Assembly: GCF_013401995.1 (NCBI RefSeq)
Contig: NZ_JACBJI010000002.1
Location: 248,001-312,000 of the forward strand
Source of the DNA: Flavobacterium agri
GTDB taxonomy: Bacteria > Bacteroidota > Bacteroidia > Flavobacteriales > Flavobacteriaceae
Length of the DNA: 64,000 bases
Reading direction: 5' to 3'
A program made the translations under genes and the position numbers. The stretch's first letter is position 1. Every line of letters begins with the position of its first letter. Positions 1 to 7,372 of the stretch are shown here, piece by piece. The notes under the pieces were generated by a model that saw only the letters and a program-made list of their open reading frames with translations, was not told the origin of the DNA and did not search any database.

Positions 1-177
1 ACGCGTTCCATTGACGTTTCGAACGATTTGTTCAAATCCGCAAGGGCCGACTATTTGGAAGTTTTGCTCACACAACGCGATGCGCTCGAGGCCAAAATGG
101 AGCTTATCGAAACCAAAAAAGCGCAAATGAATGCTGTCGTGAATGTGTATAGGGATTTAGGAGGCGGTTGGAAGTAA
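1..177 (+). CDS. C-terminal end of TolC/NodT-family outer membrane efflux protein (partial)
   Basis: The reading frame is open from the window edge to TAA and gives the last 58 residues of a protein. It shows the heptad-like tail YLEVLLTQRD...EAKMELIETKKAQ...VYRDLGGGWK. This tail is typical of the TolC-like outer membrane channels of RND efflux pumps, which end just after the last coiled-coil helix with a Y-x-x-LGGGW motif. The start and most of the gene lie outside the window, so the partner pump genes are probably upstream. A strong terminator follows 17 bp after the stop, so this is likely the last gene of its operon. The assignment rests on this short tail only. Confidence 0.75.
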   Translation, partial: TRSIDVSNDLFKSARADYLEVLLTQRDALEAKMELIETKKAQMNAVVNVYRDLGGGWK

Positions 178-193
178 GCGAATCCTGAACGGA

Positions 194-219
194 GAGCCGG
201 TTTTTGCCGGCTCTTTTTT
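194..219 (+). terminator. Rho-independent terminator after the efflux gene
   Basis: A perfect 7-bp stem GAGCCGG / CCGGCTC encloses a 6-nt loop and is followed directly by a run of six T. It is placed to end transcription of the efflux operon. Confidence 0.85.
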
Positions 220-258
220 ATTGAACGCATAGAGCCGATCGGAAAAGTCTAAACAAGT

Positions 259-1074
259 TCATTCTTTTTTGAGCACGAAGCCGTTTTCCTTAAGCGCGGT
301 GAAGACTTTGATGAGCACTTCGGAACGTACGCGCCCGTCGGTAGACAAACTGTCGGTTTTGACCCAATAACGCACGTTGACCTGAGGTGCCGTCGCGACG
401 ATGCCCGACAGCACGACGATGCTGTTCTTTCCTTCGGAGACCACGTCTTTTTCGTCGTTGAGGATTTGTTTCACCAAGTCTATACAGGCGCGGTAATCGG
501 AACCGTATTCAAGTCCGAATGTGAAATCCTGCAACAGGTAACCGCCTCGGTTAAAGTTGATCAGTGTGTTCTTGACGAGTAGCGCATTCGGGATGTAAAT
601 GTCTTTCCCGTCGCTTTTGATTTGGGTGTCACGCAGATTGAGCGCCATGACTTTTCCGCGCACACCGTTGCTTTCGATGATATCGCCAACCGTAAACGGA
701 CGCTTGAACGCGAGTAAAATCCCCGCGAGGAAGTTTTCACCTATGTCTTTAAGCGCGAATCCGATCACGAAGGCCGAAATTCCGGCTCCGGCCAAAATGC
801 TGCTCGCCACGGCGGTGAGCCCAATGATGCGGAACATCATGAAAATCCCGATGATGATCAGTACGGCTTTGACCAGATTGGCGATAAACGTGGCGAGCAA
901 CGGGTCGTGCATGCGTTTTTTGAGTCGGACGTCGGCAAACATCTTGATGCGCGCGGCAATCAGCCACATGATGACGATCACGACCAGTCCGAGCAGTAAT
1001 TTTGGAGTCACGGCTACGATTTGGTTGTAATAGCCTTCTATGTTTTTGACAAGGTCGTTAAAGAATTCTTCCAT
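259..1074 (-). CDS. Small-conductance mechanosensitive channel, MscS family
   Basis: The product (271 aa) is the size of a minimal MscS channel, which opens under membrane tension to release solutes during osmotic downshock. Three hydrophobic segments lie in the first 120 residues. The third contains the Gly/Ala-rich pore helix (SSILAGAGISAFVIGFALKD), followed by the MscS signature around NFLAGILLAFKRPFTVGD and a beta-rich cytoplasmic domain. The C-terminal KTDSLSTDGRVRSEVLIKVF part matches the alpha/beta vestibule region. The next gene upstream (DUF6766) is on the same strand, 26 bp away, so the two may be co-transcribed. Confidence 0.92.
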   Translation of the reverse strand: MEEFFNDLVKNIEGYYNQIVAVTPKLLLGLVVIVIMWLIAARIKMFADVRLKKRMHDPLLATFIANLVKAVLIIIGIFMMFRIIGLTAVASSILAGAGISAFVIGFALKDIGENFLAGILLAFKRPFTVGDIIESNGVRGKVMALNLRDTQIKSDGKDIYIPNALLVKNTLINFNRGGYLLQDFTFGLEYGSDYRACIDLVKQILNDEKDVVSEGKNSIVVLSGIVATAPQVNVRYWVKTDSLSTDGRVRSEVLIKVFTALKENGFVLKKE

Positions 1075-1100
1075 GGCGAAAATCTGTTGGATTGATGTTG

Positions 1101-1757
1101 TTATTCTCCGGTTTGGGCGTTTGGCGCATCGACCGGTTTGGATTGGGGCGAACCTTTCTGCCTAAGGAAAATCGACAGCATCACGATTGCGAATACCGAC
1201 AAGAACTCGCTTTGCCAATTCTGGAACGATTCGAACCAGAAACGTGTATCGCTTAGGTATTGGGATGCGGTTTCAATCGGTTCGCCTTTTAACGACAACT
1301 TAAGGTTTTCGTCTTCGAGACTGCCGAAGAAATGCAACACAAACGAAATCAGGAACAAGACGGTGAACGCAATCGTAAGCGAATGGTTGTAAATCTCGAG
1401 CGCGAATCCACCTTTTTTGACGGGCCAAGGCGCATCTTTCCGTTTCGGATCAGGTTCGCGGTCCACGTCTTCGCCTTTGTCGAAATCCTTAGATTCGGAC
1501 GAACCTTTTTGTTGCAGAAAAATCGTCAGCACGATAAACAACGCCATTTGCAGGAATTCGCTTTCCCAGTTTTCGAATGTCGATTGCAGGAAATGTCCCG
1601 ATGTGAGATAAGACGCGAGATTTACGGCACGACCTCCATCTTCGGTCACTTCTTTGTTGAATTCCGAAAATCCGAAATAAATCTGGCCTGCAATTGAAAG
1701 CAAGAACAATAACAGGAAGACGACCGACAGTCCATTGTTTCTGAAAAAGCGCTTCAT
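1101..1757 (-). CDS. DUF6766 family membrane protein with internal duplication
   Basis: The protein (218 aa) opens with KRFFRNNGLS and a hydrophobic segment. It then carries two similar halves: FENWESEFLQMALFIVLTIF then LQQKGSSESK at about residues 62-91, and FQNWQSEFLSVFAIVMLSIF then LRQKGSPQSK at about residues 178-207. Each half pairs one helix near its start with one at its end, giving roughly four membrane spans, with a charged loop (about residues 90-115) between them. This layout matches the DUF6766 family as I know it, which has no known function. It lies just upstream of the MscS gene on the same strand. Confidence 0.75.
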   Translation of the reverse strand: MKRFFRNNGLSVVFLLLFLLSIAGQIYFGFSEFNKEVTEDGGRAVNLASYLTSGHFLQSTFENWESEFLQMALFIVLTIFLQQKGSSESKDFDKGEDVDREPDPKRKDAPWPVKKGGFALEIYNHSLTIAFTVLFLISFVLHFFGSLEDENLKLSLKGEPIETASQYLSDTRFWFESFQNWQSEFLSVFAIVMLSIFLRQKGSPQSKPVDAPNAQTGE

Positions 1758-1922
1758 TTCCGGAGAACATTTGGGTTTCTCTAATTTCAGGATTTTAACG
1801 ACTGTTGAAGTTATAGGGAATGCGTTTCTTTTTGTAAGATTTTGGATGGATCGGGAATGAATTAATGGGTAAATTTGGCGGGCTTTGAATCCGAAAGAAT
1901 TGTCGATGATCTATTAAAACGT

Positions 1923-2453
1923 ATGAGAATTACTTCAATTTGTTTATTGATCCTGATAGGATGCATATCGTGTTATCATAATCCTGTAGAACGAAACACC
2001 ATTGTTTTAAAAGATGACGTATTAAGCGTAGAGAAAGCGATGTCTCAAATGACCGACCTGATGGCCATCCTTCCCGAAAGGCGGGATGCCAACAAAAATT
2101 ATATCGTCAAAGCCAATGATAGCATATTTGTAAATGAAGAGCCGGTCGGAACGATAAAACGTTTAGAAAGCAACGATGTGATTTCTGTGTTCAGCGAACG
2201 GCAAAAGCGTGATTTTGTTCGTCTTGCGGCTTATCTGAAGAGAAATCATATGGCTTCGTGCTATTTGGAGTTCGGAACCAAGAGATATCTTTTTCCTTAT
2301 AGAAAATTGGAAGACTACGGATATAACGACTTCCGCGATTTGATGCTAGTAACAGAAAACAGAGATGAAAACCCGGCGACAATCCTTTTTCAGGTTTTGG
2401 ATCGCAGGTCGAATATTGTTTTGTTGGCTCCCGCCGATGCCGAGATTCGTTAA
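1923..2453 (+). CDS. Hypothetical lipoprotein
   Basis: I start this gene at the ATG at 1923, because it begins a clear lipoprotein signal (MRITSICLLILIGCISCYHN) with a lipobox ending at Cys17. An in-frame TTG upstream at 1875 would bury the signal inside the protein. The mature part is about 160 aa, soluble and of mixed composition, and I recognise no family in it. It is the first of three small exported or membrane proteins in a row on the same strand (56 and 49 bp gaps), with no sign of a shared pathway. Confidence 0.7.
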   Translation: MRITSICLLILIGCISCYHNPVERNTIVLKDDVLSVEKAMSQMTDLMAILPERRDANKNYIVKANDSIFVNEEPVGTIKRLESNDVISVFSERQKRDFVRLAAYLKRNHMASCYLEFGTKRYLFPYRKLEDYGYNDFRDLMLVTENRDENPATILFQVLDRRSNIVLLAPADAEIR

Positions 2454-2509
2454 TTAACATAAACGGATCATCGAAAATGAAATTGTTATTACGATAAAAG
2501 TTATTAATT

Positions 2510-2824
2510 ATGTTAGATCAAAAGATTAAAACATCTCTAATCGGTCTTTCCTGTTTCGCGTCATTAATCATTTTACTGCATCTCAGGTCGTATTTCATAA
2601 CTGGAAATTATGAATTTGATGGAGCAGTAGAAAAAATATCGTATAGCAGTAATAAGGGAACACCAAAAGTTATCATCAAAGGGCAGGAGTACATCTTATC
2701 CTATAATGATTGGAATGTAGATAGAGAAATAGAACAAGGCGATTCTCTAATAAAACGCAAGGGCGAGATGTCGTTAAAGCTCATAAAAAAAGAAACCCGC
2801 GAGGTCATTATTTTCAATAAGTAA
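2510..2824 (+). CDS. Hypothetical small membrane-anchored protein
   Basis: The protein has 104 residues. One hydrophobic helix near the N-terminus (about residues 9-29, IGLSCFASLIILLHLRSYF) is followed by a soluble part with short beta-like stretches (GAVEKISYSSNKGTPKVIIKG). I recognise no family. It is AT-rich compared with the core genes nearby and sits between two lipoprotein genes. Confidence 0.6.
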   Translation: MLDQKIKTSLIGLSCFASLIILLHLRSYFITGNYEFDGAVEKISYSSNKGTPKVIIKGQEYILSYNDWNVDREIEQGDSLIKRKGEMSLKLIKKETREVIIFNK

Positions 2825-2873
2825 GCTATTTGAACTTGGTAGCGATAACCGAATATTTTAGTAAGAAACAAAC

Positions 2874-3308
2874 ATGAAAAAAATCCCACTTCTGTTATTG
2901 ACAATCCTGTTTTTCAGTTGCTATACGGAAACCCATAAAAACAGGCCGTCCGATAAAGCAGCGGCCGGCATTGTCGCCGAATCGCTTTTTTTCGCGATGG
3001 AAAGGTCCGATTATAACGGATTGTCCGATTTGTTCGACCACAAATTCCTAGAGATTACGCCAGCCGAAAAAATTCCCGAAATGCTTGCCCAAATGAAGCA
3101 AGAGATGGGGTCACTACAAAGCTTCGAACTTGTCTTTTCAAGGACAAAAGTATCTGAAGGATCTGTACAATCGGGAGAATATTATCTGGAATACGAATGC
3201 GAATTCGAAAAGCGCAAAGGAAAATGGACCATTACGATGGCCAAATCTGAAGATGGCATAATAAGGATTTTGGGTTATACGTTAAATTTAGCGCCCGAGA
3301 AACGTTAG
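2874..3308 (+). CDS. Hypothetical lipoprotein, DUF4019/NTF2-like
   Basis: The product (144 aa) begins with a lipoprotein signal (KKIPLLLLTILFFSCYTE; lipobox Cys16). The mature region starts with a helix rich in Ala and has a pattern (SLFFAMERSDYNGLSDLF, then EITPAEKIPEMLAQMKQEMG, then repeated beta strands with Y/W) like small NTF2-fold proteins of the DUF4019/DUF3887 kind. That family placement is inferred from the pattern only. No enzyme motif is visible. Confidence 0.65.
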   Translation: MKKIPLLLLTILFFSCYTETHKNRPSDKAAAGIVAESLFFAMERSDYNGLSDLFDHKFLEITPAEKIPEMLAQMKQEMGSLQSFELVFSRTKVSEGSVQSGEYYLEYECEFEKRKGKWTITMAKSEDGIIRILGYTLNLAPEKR

Positions 3309-3823
3309 AAATACACAATCAAGAAATCAATCGCTATCCTAAGCAACATACTGGCTTTCATCCCGATTATACATAGATAGCATTTTTTTATGCCATTTTC
3401 ACAAACGACAGGTTTGAAGTTGTGGATGTGCTATCAGATTTCCTGGCTTTAATAGGATTCTTCACCTGTGGCCCTATTCCACATTGCTGTTTGCGCTGTT
3501 AGGGCTTGAATCAAGAATGATATACCGAGTTCTTCCCGGATCAAAAGTTGCGATGGTGACAAAAGTGGCCGTTCCAACACACCAAGATGGCGACCTAAAC
3601 ACTGTCTTTAACACAAACTTGCGGCAAAGGTCAGCATCAAAGCCGCAATTTGTGTGTTGGGATGTTAAAAAATTACCATTGTTACACATGTAAGTGTTCG
3701 GGAAAGATTTGACGATAAGATTGTTGTTCGTGACTTACGGTTTTCCATACTTTTTTAACATATTCCGATGCGCAACCCTTTCGATTCCGAGCCCTCTTAC
3801 AGGTGAACTTTAATAACAATTCT
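3309..3823 (+). other. Gene-free stretch with a strong hairpin
   Basis: About 515 bp carry no convincing gene. Short open frames exist on both strands between 3474 and 3693 but overlap each other fully and look like no protein family I know. The main structure is an imperfect inverted repeat near 3611-3655, listed separately. The right end holds the leader of the lipoprotein gene at 3824. Confidence 0.6.
3611..3655. repeat. 14-bp inverted repeat with one bulged base
   Basis: The left arm ACACAAA(C)TTGCGGC pairs with the right arm GCCGCAATTTGTGT, leaving a 16-nt loop and one extrahelical C at 3618. A second copy of the outer part, CCAACACAC, occurs upstream near 3574 and could pair with GTGTGTTGG at 3652-3660. 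There is no T-run, so a terminator is unlikely. Confidence 0.7.
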
Positions 3824-4225
3824 ATGAAAAAGATCAAGTTTCAAACCGTAGCCTTAATGGCTTTTTTTGCAATCGGAGCAGCTTCGTGCAGCGATGACGA
3901 TTCGAATACATCAACCGTGCTTAAGGAAGCGTTCGCTACAGAAGTGACCGGACCTGAAACCGGAGACGTGAACCAGGAATTGACCTACACCGTCAAGTAT
4001 GCCGTAGACAACGAATGCGGGTTGTTCAACCGATACGTAGAAACGACATCGGGAACGACAAAAACCATCGGCATCCAGGCCAAGTACGAGGCTAACAACT
4101 GCGAAGCGGCGGCCGTGATCAAAGACACGATCTACAAATTCAAACCGACTGCGGCAGGCACATACAGCCTTAAGTTCAAGAAATCGGCAACTGAATTTGT
4201 GACCAAATCGGTAGCGGTCGACTAA
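3824..4225 (+). CDS. Hypothetical lipoprotein
   Basis: I start at the ATG at 3824 rather than the GTG at 3803, because this gives a proper lipoprotein signal (KKIKFQTVALMAFFAIGAASC) followed by the acidic SDDDSN linker, as in surface-exposed Bacteroidetes lipoproteins. The mature 110 residues form a beta-rich domain (TEVTGPETGDVNQELTYTVK ... GTYSLKFKKSATEFVTKSVAV). It looks like a single Ig-like fold, with paired Cys in CGLF and NNCEAA. No close family is recognised. A terminator follows. Confidence 0.75.
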   Translation: MKKIKFQTVALMAFFAIGAASCSDDDSNTSTVLKEAFATEVTGPETGDVNQELTYTVKYAVDNECGLFNRYVETTSGTTKTIGIQAKYEANNCEAAAVIKDTIYKFKPTAAGTYSLKFKKSATEFVTKSVAVD

Positions 4226-4248
4226 AAAAGTAAAAACCATGACAGGAA

Positions 4249-4277
4249 AGCATCGGCGTAGAGTCGGTGCTTTTTTG
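4249..4277 (+). terminator. Rho-independent terminator after the lipoprotein gene
   Basis: A 9-bp stem AGCATCGGC / GTCGGTGCT with two G-T pairs is followed by a T-run. Confidence 0.75.
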
Positions 4278-4320
4278 TTTGTGTATGATTCGTCAAAATT
4301 AGGTGTGTCAAAAATAAAAG

Positions 4321-4501
4321 GACCACCCAAAGCGATCTTAAGGCGACCCGCCAATCCATGATCCCGATACTTCGGGACGGGAGAACTTGGATCAAAAGTT
4401 TAGGAAACAAAAAAGACCGCCCAAAGCGATCTTAAGTAGCTCCGCCAATCCACGATCCCGATACTTCGGGACGGGAGAACTTGGATCAAAAGCTAGGAAA
4501 C
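4321..4501 (-). repeat. Two damaged tandem copies of the tRNA-Arg 3' half plus terminator
   Basis: Two units, starting at 4321 and 4415 (94 bp apart), repeat the pattern found at the true tRNA-Arg gene (third unit at 4508, 93 bp on). Each has a GACCRC...GCGATCTT terminator stem, then a CCGCCAA acceptor/T-stem piece, then GAACTTGGATCAAAAG and TAGGAAAC from the T-arm to anticodon region. In both damaged copies the T-loop is replaced by a hairpin insert with the core CCCGATACTTCGGG. The 5' halves of the tRNA are missing, so they cannot be functional tRNAs. Confidence 0.85.
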
Positions 4502-4526
4502 AAAAAAGACCGCTTTATGCGATCTT
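4502..4526 (-). terminator. Terminator of the tRNA-Arg gene
   Basis: On the minus strand, AAGATCGC and GCGGTCTT pair over a 5-nt loop (one G-T pair) and are followed by a run of six T. Both damaged upstream units carry a version of the same stem. Confidence 0.8.
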
Positions 4527-4530
4527 TAAG

Positions 4531-4602
4531 TAGCCCCGCCAAGAATCGAACTTGGATCAAAAGTTTAGGAAACTCCCATTCTATCCGTTGAACTACGAGG
4601 CC
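4531..4602 (-). tRNA. tRNA-Arg (anticodon CCT)
   Basis: The 72-nt sequence folds into a cloverleaf. Acceptor GGCCTCG pairs with CGGGGCT (first pair G-T); the D stem is GTTC/GAAT; the anticodon stem GGAGT/ACTTT encloses loop TTCCTAA with anticodon CCT; the T stem CCAAG/CTTGG has loop TTCGATT; the discriminator is A. CCA is not encoded. It would read AGG codons. The 3' half is the source of the damaged tandem copies downstream. Confidence 0.9.
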
Positions 4603-4604
4603 GA

Positions 4605-4634
4605 ATAAAAAAAGCCACTCTGTTCGAATGGCTT
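4605..4634 (-). terminator. Terminator between tRNA-Asn and tRNA-Arg
   Basis: On the minus strand a 6-bp stem AAGCCA / TGGCTT is followed by seven T. It lies directly downstream of tRNA-Asn, so the two tRNA genes may be separate units or only partly co-transcribed. Confidence 0.65.
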
Positions 4635-4644
4635 TTCTGTTTTG

Positions 4645-4718
4645 CTCCCCCTCTTGGGCTCGAACCAAGGACCCTCTGATTAACAGTCAGATGCTCTAAC
4701 CAACTGAGCTAAGGAGGA
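4645..4718 (-). tRNA. tRNA-Asn (anticodon GTT)
   Basis: The 74-nt cloverleaf has acceptor TCCTCCT/AGGGGGA, a D arm with AGTTGGTTAGAGC, anticodon stem-loop CTGACTGTTAATCAG with anticodon GTT, and T arm GTTCGAGCC. The discriminator is G and CCA is not encoded. It is transcribed leftward, 42 bp ahead of tRNA-Arg. Confidence 0.95.
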
Positions 4719-4801
4719 AGATGTTATATCTTTTAAGCGGTGGCAAAGATAAAGCGAAAATCCATTTTTGCAAACAATTTCAAGAAAAAATTCAAGAAAA
4801 A

Positions 4802-6145
4802 TTATCTGCCCAGAATCGCCTTGTAAATGTCGTTTCCGTTGGCGAACAAAATGAGGCCGATTAACAGCACAAAACCAGTCATTTGCGCGTATTCCATGAA
4901 TTTGTCGCTCGGTTTGCGGCGTGTGATCATTTCATAAAGCAAGAACATCACATGGCCTCCGTCGAGCGCAGGAATCGGCAAAAGGTTCATCACCCCGAGC
5001 ATGATCGACAACACGGCGGTAATGTTCCAGAAGTTCTGCCAAGCCCATTCGTCGGGAAAAATGTTGAAGATTGCGTAAAATCCTCCAACGCCTTTGTAAG
5101 CGCCCGTACTCGGCGTGAAAATCGCCTTGAGCTGCGTAAGGTATTTGCCCATGCTCTCCTTGAAATTGTTCACTCCGGCAGGGAAAGATTCAGAAAACGA
5201 GTATTCGTGGACGCTAAGCTTATAGTAATCGAGGCGTTCTAAGTTGCGCAACGTAGGAATCGCAGGATTGATGAGCAGCTTTCCGTCCTTATTGAACGTG
5301 ACTTTGGTCTGCACGTCTTTGTTGTCGCGCAAAACCACGGCATTGAGTGTCTGGCTTTTGTGTTGTTGTCCGAAAGCTTTCACCTGATCGAAATAGCGCA
5401 ACGTTTCCCCGTTGATCGATTTGAGTACGTCGCCTTTCTGCAAAATGTCCTTGTTAGGGGAATCATCGGCGAAATTACCCACCACAAACGGGATACGGTA
5501 TGTGAACAACGGCACTTTTTCGCCGTCCATCATGCGTCCGGTAAGGTCTACGGGCAAATCGATTTCCTTGAGCTGGCCGTTGCGTTCTACGGTTACTTTA
5601 TGTCCGAAAACCGTCGCGTAAGCCGCGTCTTCGAAAGCCGTGAATTCCTTTCCGTCTACGTTGACGATTTTGTCGCCGTTCTTGAAACCTACTTTTTCAC
5701 CGATCTCGTTCGTCACCCAAATCCCGTCTTTGACTTCTGTGTTCGCGACATAGGAATCTCCGTAGGCATAAGCGATCCCGATATAAATCAAAAACGCAAG
5801 GACGAAGTTCACCGTAACGCCTCCGAGCATGATGATAAGCCGTTGCCAGGCCGGTTTCGATCGGAATTCCCACGGTTGGGCTTCCTGCGCCATCTGTTCG
5901 GTGTCCATGCTTTCGTCTATCATGCCCGAAATCTTGACGTATCCGCCAAGAGGCAGCCATCCGATTCCGTAAACCGTTTCTCCGATTTTCTTCTTGAAAA
6001 GCGAAAACTTGACGTCGAAGAACAAATAGAATTTCTCGACGCGCGTCTTGAACAATTTGGCCGGTATGAAATGCCCGAGTTCGTGCAAGATGATCAGGAG
6101 CGAAAGGCTCAGCAAAAACTGGGAAAGCTTGACTACGATATCCAT
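4802..6145 (-). CDS. rseP: Site-2 intramembrane zinc metalloprotease RseP (M50)
   Basis: The protein (447 aa) cuts transmembrane anchors within the membrane, as RseP does to anti-sigma factors in regulated proteolysis. The zinc motif HELGH lies in the first helix (about residues 21-25) and the third ligand is in LPIPALDGGH near residue 395. Two PDZ-like regions fill the periplasmic part (about residues 130-215 and 225-300), and four membrane helices are visible. The FYLFFD segment is typical of the family in Bacteroidetes. A sequence CAAAAATA (TATTTTTG on the coding strand) at 6166-6173 fits a -7 box. The gene stands alone, reading toward the tRNA genes. Confidence 0.95.
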   Translation of the reverse strand: MDIVVKLSQFLLSLSLLIILHELGHFIPAKLFKTRVEKFYLFFDVKFSLFKKKIGETVYGIGWLPLGGYVKISGMIDESMDTEQMAQEAQPWEFRSKPAWQRLIIMLGGVTVNFVLAFLIYIGIAYAYGDSYVANTEVKDGIWVTNEIGEKVGFKNGDKIVNVDGKEFTAFEDAAYATVFGHKVTVERNGQLKEIDLPVDLTGRMMDGEKVPLFTYRIPFVVGNFADDSPNKDILQKGDVLKSINGETLRYFDQVKAFGQQHKSQTLNAVVLRDNKDVQTKVTFNKDGKLLINPAIPTLRNLERLDYYKLSVHEYSFSESFPAGVNNFKESMGKYLTQLKAIFTPSTGAYKGVGGFYAIFNIFPDEWAWQNFWNITAVLSIMLGVMNLLPIPALDGGHVMFLLYEMITRRKPSDKFMEYAQMTGFVLLIGLILFANGNDIYKAILGR

Positions 6146-6310
6146 AAAATGTATTGAATTGGAGGCAAAAATAACGTTTTATCCCAAACAGCCTCTTAAC
6201 GATATCGGTTGAACTTGTAAATGTTTGTTAATAGTTCCCGAAGCTTCGCGCCTTAAGGGTTAAATTTACTGAGGAACCGATTGTGTTCCTTTAAGCAAAA
6301 ACCACAAATA

Positions 6311-7372
6311 ATGCAGCAAATTTCCACAGCGTTGCTTTCCTACGGAATGTCGGGTAAGATTTTTCACGCGCCTTTCCTTGAATTACATCCCGGTTTCGAA
6401 CTTGTCGGAGCTTGGGAACGTTCCAAAAAACTCATAAACGACGATTTCCCGATGGTCAGGAGTTATCCGACTTTAGAAGCCGTACTCAAAGATCCGCAGG
6501 TCGAACTCGTTATCGTTAATACGCCTACAGAAACCCATTTCGAATATGCCAAGGCTGCGCTTGAAGCCGGAAAACACGTGCTCGTAGAAAAAGCCTTCAC
6601 GACGACCGTTGCCGAAGCCGAAGAACTGTACGAACTCGCCCAAGAGAAAAACCTCAAGCTCGCCGTGTTCCAGAACCGCCGTTACGACAGCGATTTCAGG
6701 ACCGTCAAGGATATTTTCGACAAAGATATTTTGGGTGATATCGTCGAGGCTGAATTCCATTTCGATCGCTTCAACCCGAATTTGAGCCCGAAAGCGCACA
6801 AGGAAGTACGCACCGGCGGTTCGGGCGTGCTCAAGGATTTGGGACCGCATATCATCGACCAGGCGATGTTTCTTTTCGGTTTTCCGGAATGCTTGTTCGC
6901 CGACATCCGCGTCACACGCGAGAATTCGGTCGTAGACGATTGGTTCGACATCACGCTTTTCTACAAGAAATTCCGCGTACGTCTCAAATCGAGTTATTTC
7001 GTGCGAGAGCCGTTGCCTTCGTATGTGATCCACGGCACGAAAGGATCGTTCATCAAAAGCCGCGGCGACGTGCAGGAAGACGAACTCAAGACGGGCAAAA
7101 AACCGATGGTCACCGATTGGGGCAAAGAACCCGATTTCCGCAAAGGCGTACTGCATACGGAAATCGAAGGACTTGAAGTACGCGAGCACGTACCGACGCT
7201 TCCGGGCAATTACTATTATTTCTTCGACGATTTATACCAGGCGATCAAAAAACACAAAGCCGTTCCGGTCTCGGCCGAAGACGGTATAAAGACCATGCGC
7301 ATCATAGAAGCGGCGATCGAAAGTTCGTCCGAAAAGAAAATCATCCAATTCCAATCCGTTCAGGTTTCATGA
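6311..7372 (+). CDS. Gfo/Idh/MocA family NAD(P)-dependent oxidoreductase
   Basis: I start at the ATG at 6311 (353 aa); an upstream in-frame start would only add an atypical leader. The N-terminal Rossmann region reads STALLSYGMSGKIFHAPFL, then the family motif GKHVLVEKAFTTT (the EKP-like catalytic Lys motif, here EKA) and the NRRYDSDF block. The pattern is closest to the YdgJ/IolW branch of sugar- or inositol-related dehydrogenases, but the substrate cannot be read from the sequence. It overlaps the next gene by 4 bp (ATGA), so the two are translated from one message. Confidence 0.9.
   Translation: MQQISTALLSYGMSGKIFHAPFLELHPGFELVGAWERSKKLINDDFPMVRSYPTLEAVLKDPQVELVIVNTPTETHFEYAKAALEAGKHVLVEKAFTTTVAEAEELYELAQEKNLKLAVFQNRRYDSDFRTVKDIFDKDILGDIVEAEFHFDRFNPNLSPKAHKEVRTGGSGVLKDLGPHIIDQAMFLFGFPECLFADIRVTRENSVVDDWFDITLFYKKFRVRLKSSYFVREPLPSYVIHGTKGSFIKSRGDVQEDELKTGKKPMVTDWGKEPDFRKGVLHTEIEGLEVREHVPTLPGNYYYFFDDLYQAIKKHKAVPVSAEDGIKTMRIIEAAIESSSEKKIIQFQSVQVS

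Noticed and set aside
3474..3693. Overlapping small open frames on both strands
   Set aside because: They overlap each other fully, have no start context or family likeness, and cover an inverted repeat.
4321..4501. Two further tRNA-Arg genes
   Set aside because: Only the 3' halves are present and the T-loop is replaced by a hairpin insert, so no cloverleaf can form.
5360..6157. 265-codon open frame opposite rseP
   Set aside because: Antisense to the zinc protease with full motifs; no family match.
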